From CAUJGP01 sp964612425 (lineage in GTDB: Bacteria > Bdellovibrionota > Bdellovibrionia > Bdellovibrionales > Bdellovibrionaceae): a DNA stretch of 34,366 nt. The position numbers and the translations under genes are program-made. Below the pieces are notes generated by a model that saw only the letters and a list, made by a program, of their open reading frames with translations, was not told the origin of the DNA and made no database searches. How positions within the stretch are numbered: position 1 is the first letter of the stretch; each line of letters begins with the position of its first letter. Positions 8,223 to 16,144 of the stretch are shown here, piece by piece. The stretch is taken from positions 1-34,366 of the forward strand of contig CAZTDX010000038.1 in NCBI GenBank assembly GCA_964612425.1, in the 5' to 3' direction.

Positions 8223-9286
8223 TATCTCAAAACCTTTCTTTTTAATTTGTAAACATAAGAGAGCACTTCAGCCACTGCGACATATAATTCTTTTGGAATA
8301 ATCTGCCCAATTTTCATTGTTTTATAGATTGTACGAGCTAGAGGTTTGTTCTCAACGATAGGAATATTGTGTTCGCGCGCGAGGTTACGAATTTTTTCGG
8401 CAATCAAATCGACTCCGATAGCAATAACTTTGGGAGCAGGAGTACTCTCATCATACTTGAGTGCCACAGCTATGTGAGTTGGGTTGGTAACAATGACATC
8501 TGCTTTAGGCACGTCTTGCATCATTCGGCGATTAGCAATGTCTCTTTGTATCCGACGAATACGTGACTTAATCAAAGGGTCCCCTTCACGACTTTTGGTT
8601 TCCTCTTTGATCTCTTGCTTGCTCATCATCATTTGCTTTTCAAGTTCCCATCTTTGATAAAAATAATCAGCAGCACCTAACACAAAAAATAGAGCGGAAA
8701 TTGAACCCAGCAAAAGTCCCACTTTACTCCCAAGATAGGACAAAACACCCTCACTCGTTTGATACATCAGATTGGGTAATTTAATAATTTCTGATTTATA
8801 GATAAGATAAACAATAAAACCTACGACCATAATTTTAATAAGAGCCTTCAGCGCCTCAACAGCACTTTTTAAACTGAACATTCTTTTTAAACCATTAAGA
8901 GGATCAATTTTATCCAAGTTTGGAACTAGGGCGTCTTCAACTTGTAAGAAACCGATTTGAATTACGATGGAAAAAATGGCCACAAAGGCAACGGTTAATC
9001 CAATGGGTAAAAATAATTTTAAAAGTGAAATACCGGCCAAAACAGACATCCCTTTGATGTCTTCGTGTTCAACCGCTTTAATTAATCCTTCACCAAAAAA
9101 TAAATTGAATAAGGCTACTGTCTGACCCAAAAAATATCGTCCAGTAAAATAAATCATAAGAAAGGCCAGTAACAAAACAATGGCAGAAGAAAGTTCTCGC
9201 GATTGAGCGACTTGCCCTCGCTTGCGAAACTCTTCTCTTCGAGCTTGCGTCGCTTCTTCCGTCCGCTCGCCTGCCTCATCAGCCAC
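8222..9286 (-). CDS. flhB: Flagellar export switch protein FlhB
   Basis: The 354-residue product is a complete FlhB, the autocleaving protein that switches export from rod/hook to filament substrates. It has the N-terminal family start (GERTEEATQARREEFRKRGQVAQSRE, in part), four membrane segments to about residue 215, and a cytoplasmic domain with the cleavage motif NPTH at residues 268-271. About 83 residues follow it. The start codon is GTG, directly after the fliR stop, and is supported by AAGGAG 6 nt upstream, which lies within the end of fliR. The stop overlaps the flhA start by one base. Confidence 0.97.
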   Translation of the reverse strand: MADEAGERTEEATQARREEFRKRGQVAQSRELSSAIVLLLAFLMIYFTGRYFLGQTVALFNLFFGEGLIKAVEHEDIKGMSVLAGISLLKLFLPIGLTVAFVAIFSIVIQIGFLQVEDALVPNLDKIDPLNGLKRMFSLKSAVEALKALIKIMVVGFIVYLIYKSEIIKLPNLMYQTSEGVLSYLGSKVGLLLGSISALFFVLGAADYFYQRWELEKQMMMSKQEIKEETKSREGDPLIKSRIRRIQRDIANRRMMQDVPKADVIVTNPTHIAVALKYDESTPAPKVIAIGVDLIAEKIRNLAREHNIPIVENKPLARTIYKTMKIGQIIPKELYVAVAEVLSYVYKLKRKVLR

Positions 9287-10084
9287 TTATAACTCCTTCA
9301 TAATTTTAAATAGGGTCATTCCCATTTCGTTTTGGACTTCATGAACGCCTTCTAGAAAAAAAGGCAGCGTCATAAAAATGACAAAAAGACCAATTACAAT
9401 AGTTAAATGCAAACTTGTGACCAAGACATTAATTTGCGGAACAACTCGACCAATGACTCCCATACTCACCTGAGAAAGAAAGAGGGCTACAACAATAGGA
9501 ACGCAAAGTCTTAGACCTAAGGAGAGAATTTCAGATCCCATGATCGCTGCACTTTTGACACCCTCCCATTTGATCATGTCAAAAGACATAGGGATGATCT
9601 TAAAACTTTCATTCATAGCAATGAGTAGAAAGTGGTGTCCGTTAAAGCTTAAAAAAAGCATCATTGCTAATGTAAACTGAAATTGTTCAATCGCATTGGA
9701 CTGTGATCCCATCATGGGGTTAAAAATTTGTGCAGTAGAGAGTCCGAGAGAAGTACTCATAATTTGACCTGCGATATTGATCGACATGAAATAAAGTCTA
9801 GCTACAGTTCCTATGATAAGACCGACTAATGCTTCTCGAAATGCGAGCCAAAGAAATCCCGTTCCGAATCCAGTTCCTATAAATTCTTTCGTAAAATGGG
9901 GCTGATGAATTTTAACTGATGGAAACAAAACTATTCCAATAACGAGTGCCAAAAGTACTTTGGTAGAGTTCGGAATAGTTTGAACACCAAAAATGGGAAA
10001 ACTTGTAATAAGGGCAGTGATTCTAATAAAGGCTAAACAAAAAAGTAAAATTTCTACTTCTGACCATTGATATATTGAAGGCAT
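9287..10084 (-). CDS. fliR: Flagellar export gate protein FliR
   Basis: The 265-residue, strongly hydrophobic product has the FliR pattern of about six membrane segments. Typical stretches are FCLAFIRITALITSFPIFG near the N-terminus, FREALVGLIIGTVARLYF, and the segment NPMMGSQSNAIEQFQ after the third helix. With FliP and FliQ it builds the helical export channel in the inner membrane, as five FliP, four FliQ and one FliR in studied systems. It starts with ATG behind AAAGGTAA, 19 nt after fliQ, and its TAA touches the GTG of flhB. Confidence 0.96.
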   Translation of the reverse strand: MPSIYQWSEVEILLFCLAFIRITALITSFPIFGVQTIPNSTKVLLALVIGIVLFPSVKIHQPHFTKEFIGTGFGTGFLWLAFREALVGLIIGTVARLYFMSINIAGQIMSTSLGLSTAQIFNPMMGSQSNAIEQFQFTLAMMLFLSFNGHHFLLIAMNESFKIIPMSFDMIKWEGVKSAAIMGSEILSLGLRLCVPIVVALFLSQVSMGVIGRVVPQINVLVTSLHLTIVIGLFVIFMTLPFFLEGVHEVQNEMGMTLFKIMKEL

Positions 10085-10103
10085 AAGTTACCTTTAGGTT
10101 ATT

Positions 10104-10376
10104 TTATTCTCGTACAATTTCAGTGATATTTTCAAAAAGTTGCGTTGTATAGTTTGAAAGTAAATCCAACATCCAAGGCCCTGCCAGCACAATCACAATT
10201 CCAACAACAATCATTTTAGGAATAAACGTTAGCGTAGCTTCATTAATTTGCGTCAGAGCTTGAAAAATACTAACCACAAGACCAATAACGAGTGTGCTAA
10301 TAAGAATCGGAGCTGCAACAAAGGCCGTGGTCTTAATCGCTTCTTGCGCTAATCGCAAAACAAGATCTTCTGTCAT
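10104..10376 (-). CDS. fliQ: Flagellar export gate protein FliQ
   Basis: The 90-residue product has the normal FliQ length and two membrane helices, about residues 17-40 and 53-75. The family pattern LVIGLVVSIFQALTQINEATL and then FIPKMIVVGIVIVLAGPWM is clear. It forms part of the export channel with FliP and FliR. The ATG has a strong AAGGAG ribosome site that overlaps the fliP stop codon (TAAAAGGAGTTTATATG), so the two genes are translated in tandem. Confidence 0.96.
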   Translation of the reverse strand: MTEDLVLRLAQEAIKTTAFVAAPILISTLVIGLVVSIFQALTQINEATLTFIPKMIVVGIVIVLAGPWMLDLLSNYTTQLFENITEIVRE

Positions 10377-10387
10377 ATAAACTCCTT

Positions 10388-11146
10388 TTAGCCGAAGCTT
10401 TTAACCATTGAACCAATTAACAAACCCCAACCATCAACAACAATAAACAACATAACTTTAAGCGGAAGGGATATCACCGTCGGAGGTAACATCATCATCC
10501 CCATGGCCATCAAACTACTGGCCGCCACCATATCGATAATCAAGAATGGTAAAAATATAACAAAACCAATTAAAAACGCTGTTTTTAATTCGCTGATAAT
10601 AAACGATGGGATTAAAACCATAGTTGGCACATCCGCGCGAGTTTTTGGTGCCTCTAACTGTGCAAATTTTAAAAATAAGCTTAAATCACCATCTCGAGTT
10701 TGATTAAACATAAAACGTCGGAGCGGCGATAAGGCAATGTCAAACGCGGCTTCTTGACTAATGCTACCTTTTAAATATGGCTGTAAACTTTTTTCATTGA
10801 TCTCATTGAATGCTGGTCGCATAACAAAAAAAGTTAAAAATAACGCTAACCCAATCATGAGTTGGTTGGGGGGCATTTGCTGCAAGCCAAGTGCTTGTCG
10901 TAAAAAAGAAAGCACGATGATGATTCTTGTAAAACCCGTCATCATAATAAGTATTGCGGGTGCTAATGTTAAAACGGTCAGAATCATAAGAATACGGATG
11001 GCATTGACCATTTCATTGGGATTATCAACGCTTTTAAAACCTAAATTTAATGTTGGCAATGTGACTTGAGCTTGAGCCCATGTACTACAAAATAATAGTA
11101 ACACCCCAATGACTATAAATTGAATTTTAGGTTTTAATTTTAACAT
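10388..11146 (-). CDS. fliP: Flagellar export gate protein FliP
   Basis: The 252-residue product begins with a cleavable signal peptide (core FIVIGVLLLFCSTWA, probable cleavage after WAQA), which is normal for FliP. Family hallmarks follow: LTVLTLAPAILIMMTGFTRI, VLSFLRQALGLQQMPPNQ, the FMRP-type FVMRPAFNEI, and a C-terminus MMMLPPTVISLPLKVMLFI. FliP forms the pentameric core of the export channel and needs FliO for stable assembly in several bacteria. It starts directly behind the fliO stop (TAAATG), with AAGGAAAA about 10 nt upstream. Confidence 0.97.
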   Translation of the reverse strand: MLKLKPKIQFIVIGVLLLFCSTWAQAQVTLPTLNLGFKSVDNPNEMVNAIRILMILTVLTLAPAILIMMTGFTRIIIVLSFLRQALGLQQMPPNQLMIGLALFLTFFVMRPAFNEINEKSLQPYLKGSISQEAAFDIALSPLRRFMFNQTRDGDLSLFLKFAQLEAPKTRADVPTMVLIPSFIISELKTAFLIGFVIFLPFLIIDMVAASSLMAMGMMMLPPTVISLPLKVMLFIVVDGWGLLIGSMVKSFG

Positions 11147-12286
11147 TTAAATGATTTTCCTTAGCATGGGAATTTTTTGTTTTATATTCATTTTAACAGC
11201 AGGTCCGAAGGAGAATTCCTCTTCGTTTATATTTTTGTTATGCTCCACGTGAGGTTTTATTTTAGAGTCCGCTGTGTTCTGTTGTGCTAGAGTCTCATTA
11301 AAACTGTCTGGCAGAATTTCTGGTAAATCTTCATCGAGTAATGCCAAAGTTTTTATGAGTCTGATATCGTTATCAGTGATTCCTAGAAGAAGCGACTCTC
11401 CAGCCACGCGAACCACCGCGAGGGACTTCTTTGGGCCCAAATGAAATTGCGTAATCATTTTAATTTTCATTAAAGACTCTGGGCCATTAATCATTTTACT
11501 TTTCTTTTTTAAATGCCAAATCAAATAACCACCTAATGCTAAGATTGAAAGTACGGTAAAAATAATTTTTCCAACTTCAGAAGACTCCTTAGCAGCACCC
11601 GATTTTTTATCAAATAGTAAAACTTTAGATTCATCGGTGGGAGTTTTTTCTGATTTAGCCTTAGGTAACTTATCGTTTGAAGTCGTTGTTGCTTCCTCTA
11701 AATTCGAATTTTCGGAATTTGCGTTCACTCCAACGGAAAGTGCTTCAAAATTTTTTTGCGGCAAATTCTGTTTTGGTAAAGCCTCTGAAGGTGAGTTGAG
11801 GTCTGCACCGGAATTAACGTGGTTACTTTGTGAACTTACTGAATTTCCTTTGCTCCACAGAGGTGGGAGAATTTCTATTATGAGCGTCTTTCCCAGGCCT
11901 TCAATAGATACATTCTCTTTCATTTGAACTGAGTTAATCTCGCTAAATTCAAATTCGATATTGAATGATTTTTGTTTACTATTTGCGATCTTCACCGCAG
12001 AGATATAATTAACCTTACTTTCAACATTTGAAAGAGGCTTTTTAATTTCGAATTCAGGGACGTTTAGAATCAAATTTTTTCCCTGAAATTGAAATCCAAT
12101 TTTATTAGTATCAACTAATTGATTTAGCTGTAGTTCAAGTCTGTATACGTCTTGTTCTCCAGAAGCTTGGAGGCTTAGCAATTGTCCCGTTGCTAAAACG
12201 GTTGTCGACCAAGTAAAAAATGCCAACAAACCAAAAAATAAATTCATTTTACTCATTTTTTTATCAACCAAAATACGACTCAACAT
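11147..12286 (-). CDS. fliO: FliO with an added N-terminal AMIN-like domain
   Basis: Position between fliN and fliP and the C-terminal half identify FliO, the assembly helper for the FliP channel. A membrane helix lies at about residues 240-258, followed by the small FliO beta domain at about 270-315 (MITQFHLGPKKSLAVVRVAG, then ESLLLGITDNDIRLI). The protein is much longer than usual (379 residues against roughly 100-200). A signal peptide ends near residue 32 (TTVLA). Residues about 35-142 form a beta-rich domain of the AMIN type (LEFSxxx-like FNIEFEFSEI, and IEGLGKTLIIEI). A Ser/Asn/Glu-rich linker runs from 143 to 238. AMIN domains commonly bind peptidoglycan, so an envelope contact is possible. 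The start at 12286 has GGGAG upstream. Confidence 0.85.
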   Translation of the reverse strand: MLSRILVDKKMSKMNLFFGLLAFFTWSTTVLATGQLLSLQASGEQDVYRLELQLNQLVDTNKIGFQFQGKNLILNVPEFEIKKPLSNVESKVNYISAVKIANSKQKSFNIEFEFSEINSVQMKENVSIEGLGKTLIIEILPPLWSKGNSVSSQSNHVNSGADLNSPSEALPKQNLPQKNFEALSVGVNANSENSNLEEATTTSNDKLPKAKSEKTPTDESKVLLFDKKSGAAKESSEVGKIIFTVLSILALGGYLIWHLKKKSKMINGPESLMKIKMITQFHLGPKKSLAVVRVAGESLLLGITDNDIRLIKTLALLDEDLPEILPDSFNETLAQQNTADSKIKPHVEHNKNINEEEFSFGPAVKMNIKQKIPMLRKII

Positions 12287-12324
12287 ATAACTCCCTCAAA
12301 CATTTTTTACCGTGAATTAAACAC

Positions 12325-12696
12325 TTAACTAAGCTGTTCCACTCTTTCCGATTGCGAAATAATATCTGTAAGTCTCACACCGAATTTTTCGTTAACCACC
12401 ACGGCTTCTCCTCTAGCAATAAGTTTATCATTGACATAAACTTCGAGAGGTTCACCCGCTAATTTATTTAATTCCACCACACTTCCTTGAGCCAAATTAA
12501 TAAGTTCTTTAACTGGCATTCGTGTGCGACCTAATTCCACTGATACCTTAAGAGGAATATCTAAAATCATTTGTAAGTTTCGATCTTTTTTTTCATCACC
12601 AAAAGGCGCTACTGGATCTGACCCACCAGATTTTGATTCGCTCGTGGCCCGCTCTGCTGATAACTTTTCTGCCAAATTGTCTAAACTATCACCCAT
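12325..12696 (-). CDS. fliN: Flagellar switch protein FliN
   Basis: The 123-residue product has a variable N-terminal third and a C-terminal SpoA domain at about residues 43-118 (LDIPLKVSVELGRTRMPVKE, LAQGSVVELNKLAGEPLEVY, then GEAVVVNEKFGVRLTDI). This is the standard FliN fold. FliN builds the lower C-ring with FliM and takes part in torque switching and in binding export cargo. GGAGGAAG lies just before the ATG, in the 15-nt gap after fliM. Confidence 0.96.
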   Translation of the reverse strand: MGDSLDNLAEKLSAERATSESKSGGSDPVAPFGDEKKDRNLQMILDIPLKVSVELGRTRMPVKELINLAQGSVVELNKLAGEPLEVYVNDKLIARGEAVVVNEKFGVRLTDIISQSERVEQLS

Positions 12697-12711
12697 TTCT
12701 TCCTCCGCTTT

Positions 12712-13734
12712 TTATAAAAATCGTGTAAGCTGCACAGCCACAGAACCATGATGAATTCCGTATAAACCTTTAAACTTAGGAACCCCTTCGACATTAACAT
12801 CAAACTCGCCCGTTGCATCTTGATCTAAAGGTATTACATCACCAATATTTAATTCCATGAGTTCAGATAAATTAATTTCTGATTCACCTAAATTGACTTT
12901 CATTTCAATATTAGTGTTCATCAACTGGTCTTTAATTGTTTCATACCAAAGTTTTCTATCTGTTTGATCTGACTCAACCTGAAAACCTGTCGATAGTTTT
13001 TGTTTAATTGGTTCAATAGTCGCATAAGGTATCACTAGTGTGATTGTTCCATTGGCGTTTTCTAACTCCACATCAAACGTCGTTGCAATAACGACGTCTG
13101 TTGGAGGCACAATACCAACGAATTGGGGATTAACTTCTGTACGTTGAAAACTACAATCAATTTTTTCGATCGGGGCCCAAGCCGCCTCAAGATCATCGAT
13201 CGCTAGATCAACAATCTTTCTTACTATCGCCAATTCTATTTGGGTAAAATCTTTTCCCTCAATTTTTGTATAGGGGCGATCTGCTCCTCCAAAAAAACTG
13301 TCTACCAATGCATAGGCCAATTTACTTTCGATTACAAAAAGACAAGACCCTCTCAACGCATTAAAACGTAACACACTCATACAAGTGGGCATTGGTAAAG
13401 TATTAACAAATTCTCCAAATTTTAAAAAGTCGGTACTCGCTAAATTTAAAGTTGCGATTTTTCGGAGAGCGGACGAAAGGCTAATGCGAAACGATCTCAT
13501 AAATTTTTCGTAAATAACTTCTAGCTGAGGGAGTCTGCCTCTAATAATTCTATCTTGACTGGTTAAATCATAAACAACTACAACTTTTTCTTCTGCCGAT
13601 GGTGCGTCTTTAGAAGAGCTCGATTTTCCAGAGCCACCGCCTCCAGAGCTAGAGGAAGAATTACTACTAAAATCGCCTTCTGAAACTGCCGCTAAGAGCG
13701 CATCAACTTCACTTTGGCTTAGAACCTGATTCAT
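12712..13734 (-). CDS. fliM: Flagellar switch protein FliM
   Basis: The 340-residue product has the three FliM parts. The N-terminal CheY-P binding motif LSQSEVDALL is at residues 4-13, followed by a Ser/Gly-rich linker (about 22-42). The CheC-like middle domain covers about 50-235, with the family GG motif in FFGGADRPY. The C-terminal SpoA domain is at about 258-335. It is the C-ring protein that turns chemotaxis signals into a change of rotation, so the intact motif suggests CheY control. AGGAGA before the ATG overlaps the fliL stop. Confidence 0.96.
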   Translation of the reverse strand: MNQVLSQSEVDALLAAVSEGDFSSNSSSSSGGGGSGKSSSSKDAPSAEEKVVVVYDLTSQDRIIRGRLPQLEVIYEKFMRSFRISLSSALRKIATLNLASTDFLKFGEFVNTLPMPTCMSVLRFNALRGSCLFVIESKLAYALVDSFFGGADRPYTKIEGKDFTQIELAIVRKIVDLAIDDLEAAWAPIEKIDCSFQRTEVNPQFVGIVPPTDVVIATTFDVELENANGTITLVIPYATIEPIKQKLSTGFQVESDQTDRKLWYETIKDQLMNTNIEMKVNLGESEINLSELMELNIGDVIPLDQDATGEFDVNVEGVPKFKGLYGIHHGSVAVQLTRFL

Positions 13735-13744
13735 CTAATTTCTC

Positions 13745-14272
13745 CTAGTTGTACATAAATTCAGTGAAGTAAACTTTTTTTATTTTGCCTTTGGTTAAAA
13801 AGCCGCTAACGGTGTCACGAATCTCATCCCGAAGTAAATCCCTACCTTCTTTATTAGATACACTCTCATAGTTTTTTGCAGATAATATAATAATAATGAT
13901 GTCTCTGATTTGAGCTGATCGGGCTTCAATTTCATCTTTTACTTTTTCATTATCAACTTCTAATTCCATAGTGACACGAGCAAGCCTACGCCCCCTAGAT
14001 CCTGCCAAGTTTACAACAAAGGGTTCGAGACGAATCATCTCTTTAACAAAATTCATGGATTCTTTAACATCTTCTGCTTGTGCTTCGTGTTCTCCCTTTA
14101 TCACATGCTCAATTTTAGGCTCTGCTGCTTCTTTCTTTTTTCCCATATAAAGCATAAAGCCAACGACACCAACAACAGCCATATTAACAATAGACAAAAT
14201 TATAAATAATGTTGGTTTAGATCCACTTGAAGGTTGGCTGCTCTTTGCCACCTCTGCTTTTTCTTCTGCCAC
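13745..14272 (-). CDS. fliL: Flagellar basal-body protein FliL
   Basis: The 175-residue product has a short cytoplasmic tail, one membrane helix at about residues 21-43 (FIILSIVNMAVVGVVGFML) and a periplasmic domain with the FliL pattern (FVKEMIRLEPFVVNLAG, RLARVTMELEVDN, LRDEIRDTVSGFLTKG, VYFTEFMYN). FliL surrounds the stators and supports torque or stator stability. It is the first gene of the operon. The start codon is GTG behind an AGGGGG ribosome site. A sigma-54-type promoter motif at 14310-14326 would start transcription about 27 nt upstream. Confidence 0.95.
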   Translation of the reverse strand: MAEEKAEVAKSSQPSSGSKPTLFIILSIVNMAVVGVVGFMLYMGKKKEAAEPKIEHVIKGEHEAQAEDVKESMNFVKEMIRLEPFVVNLAGSRGRRLARVTMELEVDNEKVKDEIEARSAQIRDIIIIILSAKNYESVSNKEGRDLLRDEIRDTVSGFLTKGKIKKVYFTEFMYN

Positions 14273-14309
14273 ACATCCCCCTAATCTAGGTTCAACATAT
14301 AATTACCAC

Positions 14310-14326
14310 AGCAACTTAGATGCCAA
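14310..14326 (-). promoter_or_regulatory. Sigma-54-type promoter for the flagellar operon
   Basis: On the minus strand the 17 bases read TTGGCATCTAAGTTGCT. Compared with the -24/-12 consensus TTGGCACGNNNNTTGCW, 11 of the 13 defined positions agree, and GG and GC are exactly 10 nt apart. Counting C of GC as -12 puts the transcript start near 14299, about 27 nt before the fliL GTG. Sigma-54 control of flagellar structural genes is common in polar flagellates. No enhancer-binding activator gene is in the window. Confidence 0.7.
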
Positions 14327-14524
14327 CTAAACTAAAGTCTTAATAGTTCCCTAATCTTTGCGGTATATAAGTACATTTTTAAATTTCGCTTTACCAAAGT
14401 TGATAACATCTCTGTCATCAATTTGACTCAGTCCTATTAAAATTGGACATTTTTAAATCGCAATTTTGACAATACCTAAGTTTTTTCGTAAGCATTAATT
14501 GCGCTGACTAAGCCAGAAATCCCC

Positions 14525-14552
14525 TAGACTAAAGTGCTTAGATCTTTATAAT
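14525..14552 (+). promoter_or_regulatory. Sigma-70-like promoter candidate for the SPOR gene
   Basis: TAGACT (14525-14530), a 16-nt spacer and a perfect TATAAT (14547-14552) are placed about 78 nt before the ATG at 14630. The -35 box is only fair (4 of 6), the -10 box is perfect. Confidence 0.45.
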
Positions 14553-14629
14553 CTTAAAATTCAACTTGGGGAGATTAAGAAACCGCGTTATTCTAGGATT
14601 GGATTTTTGAATGAGATATAGGGGGAAAA

Positions 14630-15280
14630 ATGGCAGATCATAAATCATCAGGAACAGATACCGTTGTTAAAGTAGTTTTAGTTTTTTTTATAAGCTTGCT
14701 TTCTTTTTCCATTGGTACTTTTGTCGGAAAAAAGTTTAGCGACAAGCAACACAGAATGGCCTCAATGGAGCCTAGTAAGCCCACGAAGGACGGAATGAAT
14801 GAAGACGAGGGTGAAAATACCCAAGCCTCGCACGCACCATCAAATGAAGAGACCATCACGAAAAATACTGACGAACATGATTCCTCAATGAGTGAAGACG
14901 AAGCCTCCACGATGAGTGAAGAAATGGAAAACACCGATGAAGCTAATAATACTTCTCCCAATAAGGAAAATGGAAAAACTGTTGCGGATAAATCCAAGTT
15001 AACAAAAGTCTTAGCAAGAGAAATTGCCTCACAAGGTACTGCTAAGTACACTATTCAAGTGGCCTCTTATCCCACTCAAGAAGAAGCAGAAAAGCGAGTT
15101 AATGAGCTTAAGTCGCAAAAATTAGAGTCTTTCTCTACAGAGACCAGCATTAAAGGACATCAATGGTATCGAGTGAATGTTGGAGTTTATTCTACAATTA
15201 AAGAGGCTCAAACCAAAAAAACACAGTTGGCGGATCAATCAAAAATTACCACTGCCATTATTCAAAAACTGAAGAAATAA
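14630..15280 (+). CDS. Membrane-anchored SPOR-domain protein
   Basis: The 216-residue product has one membrane helix at about residues 12-33 (VVKVVLVFFISLLSFSIGTF), an acidic Ser/Glu/Met-rich linker (about 45-125), and a C-terminal SPOR domain at about 138-214 (KYTIQVASYPTQEEAEKRVN, then WYRVNVGVYSTIKEAQ). SPOR domains bind denuded glycan strands, usually at the division septum, and the layout resembles FtsN or DedD. Which process it serves here is not shown. GGGGGAAAA precedes the ATG. The next gene follows after 28 nt on the same strand. Bdellovibrio relatives remodel peptidoglycan strongly, so a role in filament division is possible but speculative. Confidence 0.88.
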   Translation: MADHKSSGTDTVVKVVLVFFISLLSFSIGTFVGKKFSDKQHRMASMEPSKPTKDGMNEDEGENTQASHAPSNEETITKNTDEHDSSMSEDEASTMSEEMENTDEANNTSPNKENGKTVADKSKLTKVLAREIASQGTAKYTIQVASYPTQEEAEKRVNELKSQKLESFSTETSIKGHQWYRVNVGVYSTIKEAQTKKTQLADQSKITTAIIQKLKK

Positions 15281-15308
15281 TTTCTTCTTACATATAAACC
15301 AGCTATTC

Positions 15309-16121
15309 ATGAAAGCAAAAAAGCAAAGCTCTCCGCAGGATCAAACAAAAAGCAACAAAAATGGTTTAGCTGGAATCTTAGAGTCCATATTAAGAAAATT
15401 TAAAACTATTACTCATATCATTATGGTTATACCTCTTTATGGTATAGTTTCATTTATTTTAGGCGGCTCACTTGTGCCAGGGATTTTACTTATTCGATGG
15501 ACCCATTTTTGGGCTATAAAATTTTCTGCGTTAACCCATGCATTTTTACTGGGAGCTTCTATTGTTGCCTCCTTTTTTATTTGTGGGTTTTCCGCAATGA
15601 TCATTCTGCCCATCTTAAACAAAGCGCTTGTTGGACGACTCAAGTCCTGGAAGGGACCATACTATTCACTTGAGGCTGTTAAATGGTACATCCATAATGG
15701 AATTCTTTATATGCTACGCTACTCTTTCTTAGAATTTGTAACACCATCACCTTTTAGTTTTTGGTTTTACAAAGCCATGGGAATGCAAATTGGAGAGGGC
15801 ACAGTCATTAACTCCACTCACATTTCAGACCCATCACTCATTAAACTTGGAAATAAAGTAACCATTGGAGGTTCTGCCACTATTGTTGCACACTATGGTC
15901 AGTCTGGATATTTAGTTTTGGCGCCAGTGATAATAGAAGACAATGTTACTATTGGTCTCAGAGCGACCATTATGGGAGGAGCCAAAATTGGCCGAGGTGC
16001 AAAAATTCTACCTAACTCTGTTGTTATGCCAAAAACTGAAGTGCCCCCTGGGGAAGTCTGGGGTGGCGTCCCCGCTCATAAATTAGATTTGAAAAAACTC
16101 GCTCAATCTGAAGCTCAATAA
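15309..16121 (+). CDS. Membrane-anchored hexapeptide-repeat acyltransferase
   Basis: The 270-residue product has two hydrophobic helices (about residues 37-65 and 75-105), then a left-handed beta-helix of hexapeptide repeats (about 155-255: IGEGTVINSTHISDPSLIKL, KVTIGGSATIVAHYG, DNVTIGLRATIMGGAKIGRG). It ends with the family motif VWGGVPAHKL. His in ATIVAHYG is a candidate catalytic base. WKGPYYSLEAVKWYIHNGILYMLR followed by this domain resembles the C-terminal module seen in the NRPS-type Pls/epsilon-polylysine synthetase family, here on its own. The substrate is unknown; a cell-envelope polysaccharide or lipid is plausible. No clear ribosome site precedes the ATG, so it may depend on the SPOR gene upstream. 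Confidence 0.8.
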   Translation: MKAKKQSSPQDQTKSNKNGLAGILESILRKFKTITHIIMVIPLYGIVSFILGGSLVPGILLIRWTHFWAIKFSALTHAFLLGASIVASFFICGFSAMIILPILNKALVGRLKSWKGPYYSLEAVKWYIHNGILYMLRYSFLEFVTPSPFSFWFYKAMGMQIGEGTVINSTHISDPSLIKLGNKVTIGGSATIVAHYGQSGYLVLAPVIIEDNVTIGLRATIMGGAKIGRGAKILPNSVVMPKTEVPPGEVWGGVPAHKLDLKKLAQSEAQ

Positions 16122-16144
16122 TATAATTATTAATTAAACAAATA

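Larger units (their letters stand above)
14273..14629. other. Divergent intergenic region between fliL and the SPOR gene
   Basis: This 357-bp stretch has no credible coding frame. It holds the sigma-54-type motif for fliL on the minus strand and a sigma-70-like candidate for the SPOR gene on the plus strand. A perfect TTGACA at 14466-14471 has no good -10 partner. The unused middle (about 14340-14460) could carry enhancer sites for a sigma-54 activator, but no repeated site was recognised. Confidence 0.6.

Noticed and set aside
14466..14471. Perfect TTGACA as a sigma-70 -35 box for the SPOR gene
   Set aside because: No acceptable -10 box lies 16-18 nt downstream; the pair at 14525-14552 is better.
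14638..15051. Antisense open frame across the SPOR gene
   Set aside because: It mirrors the acidic low-complexity linker of the real gene and has no start signal or homology.
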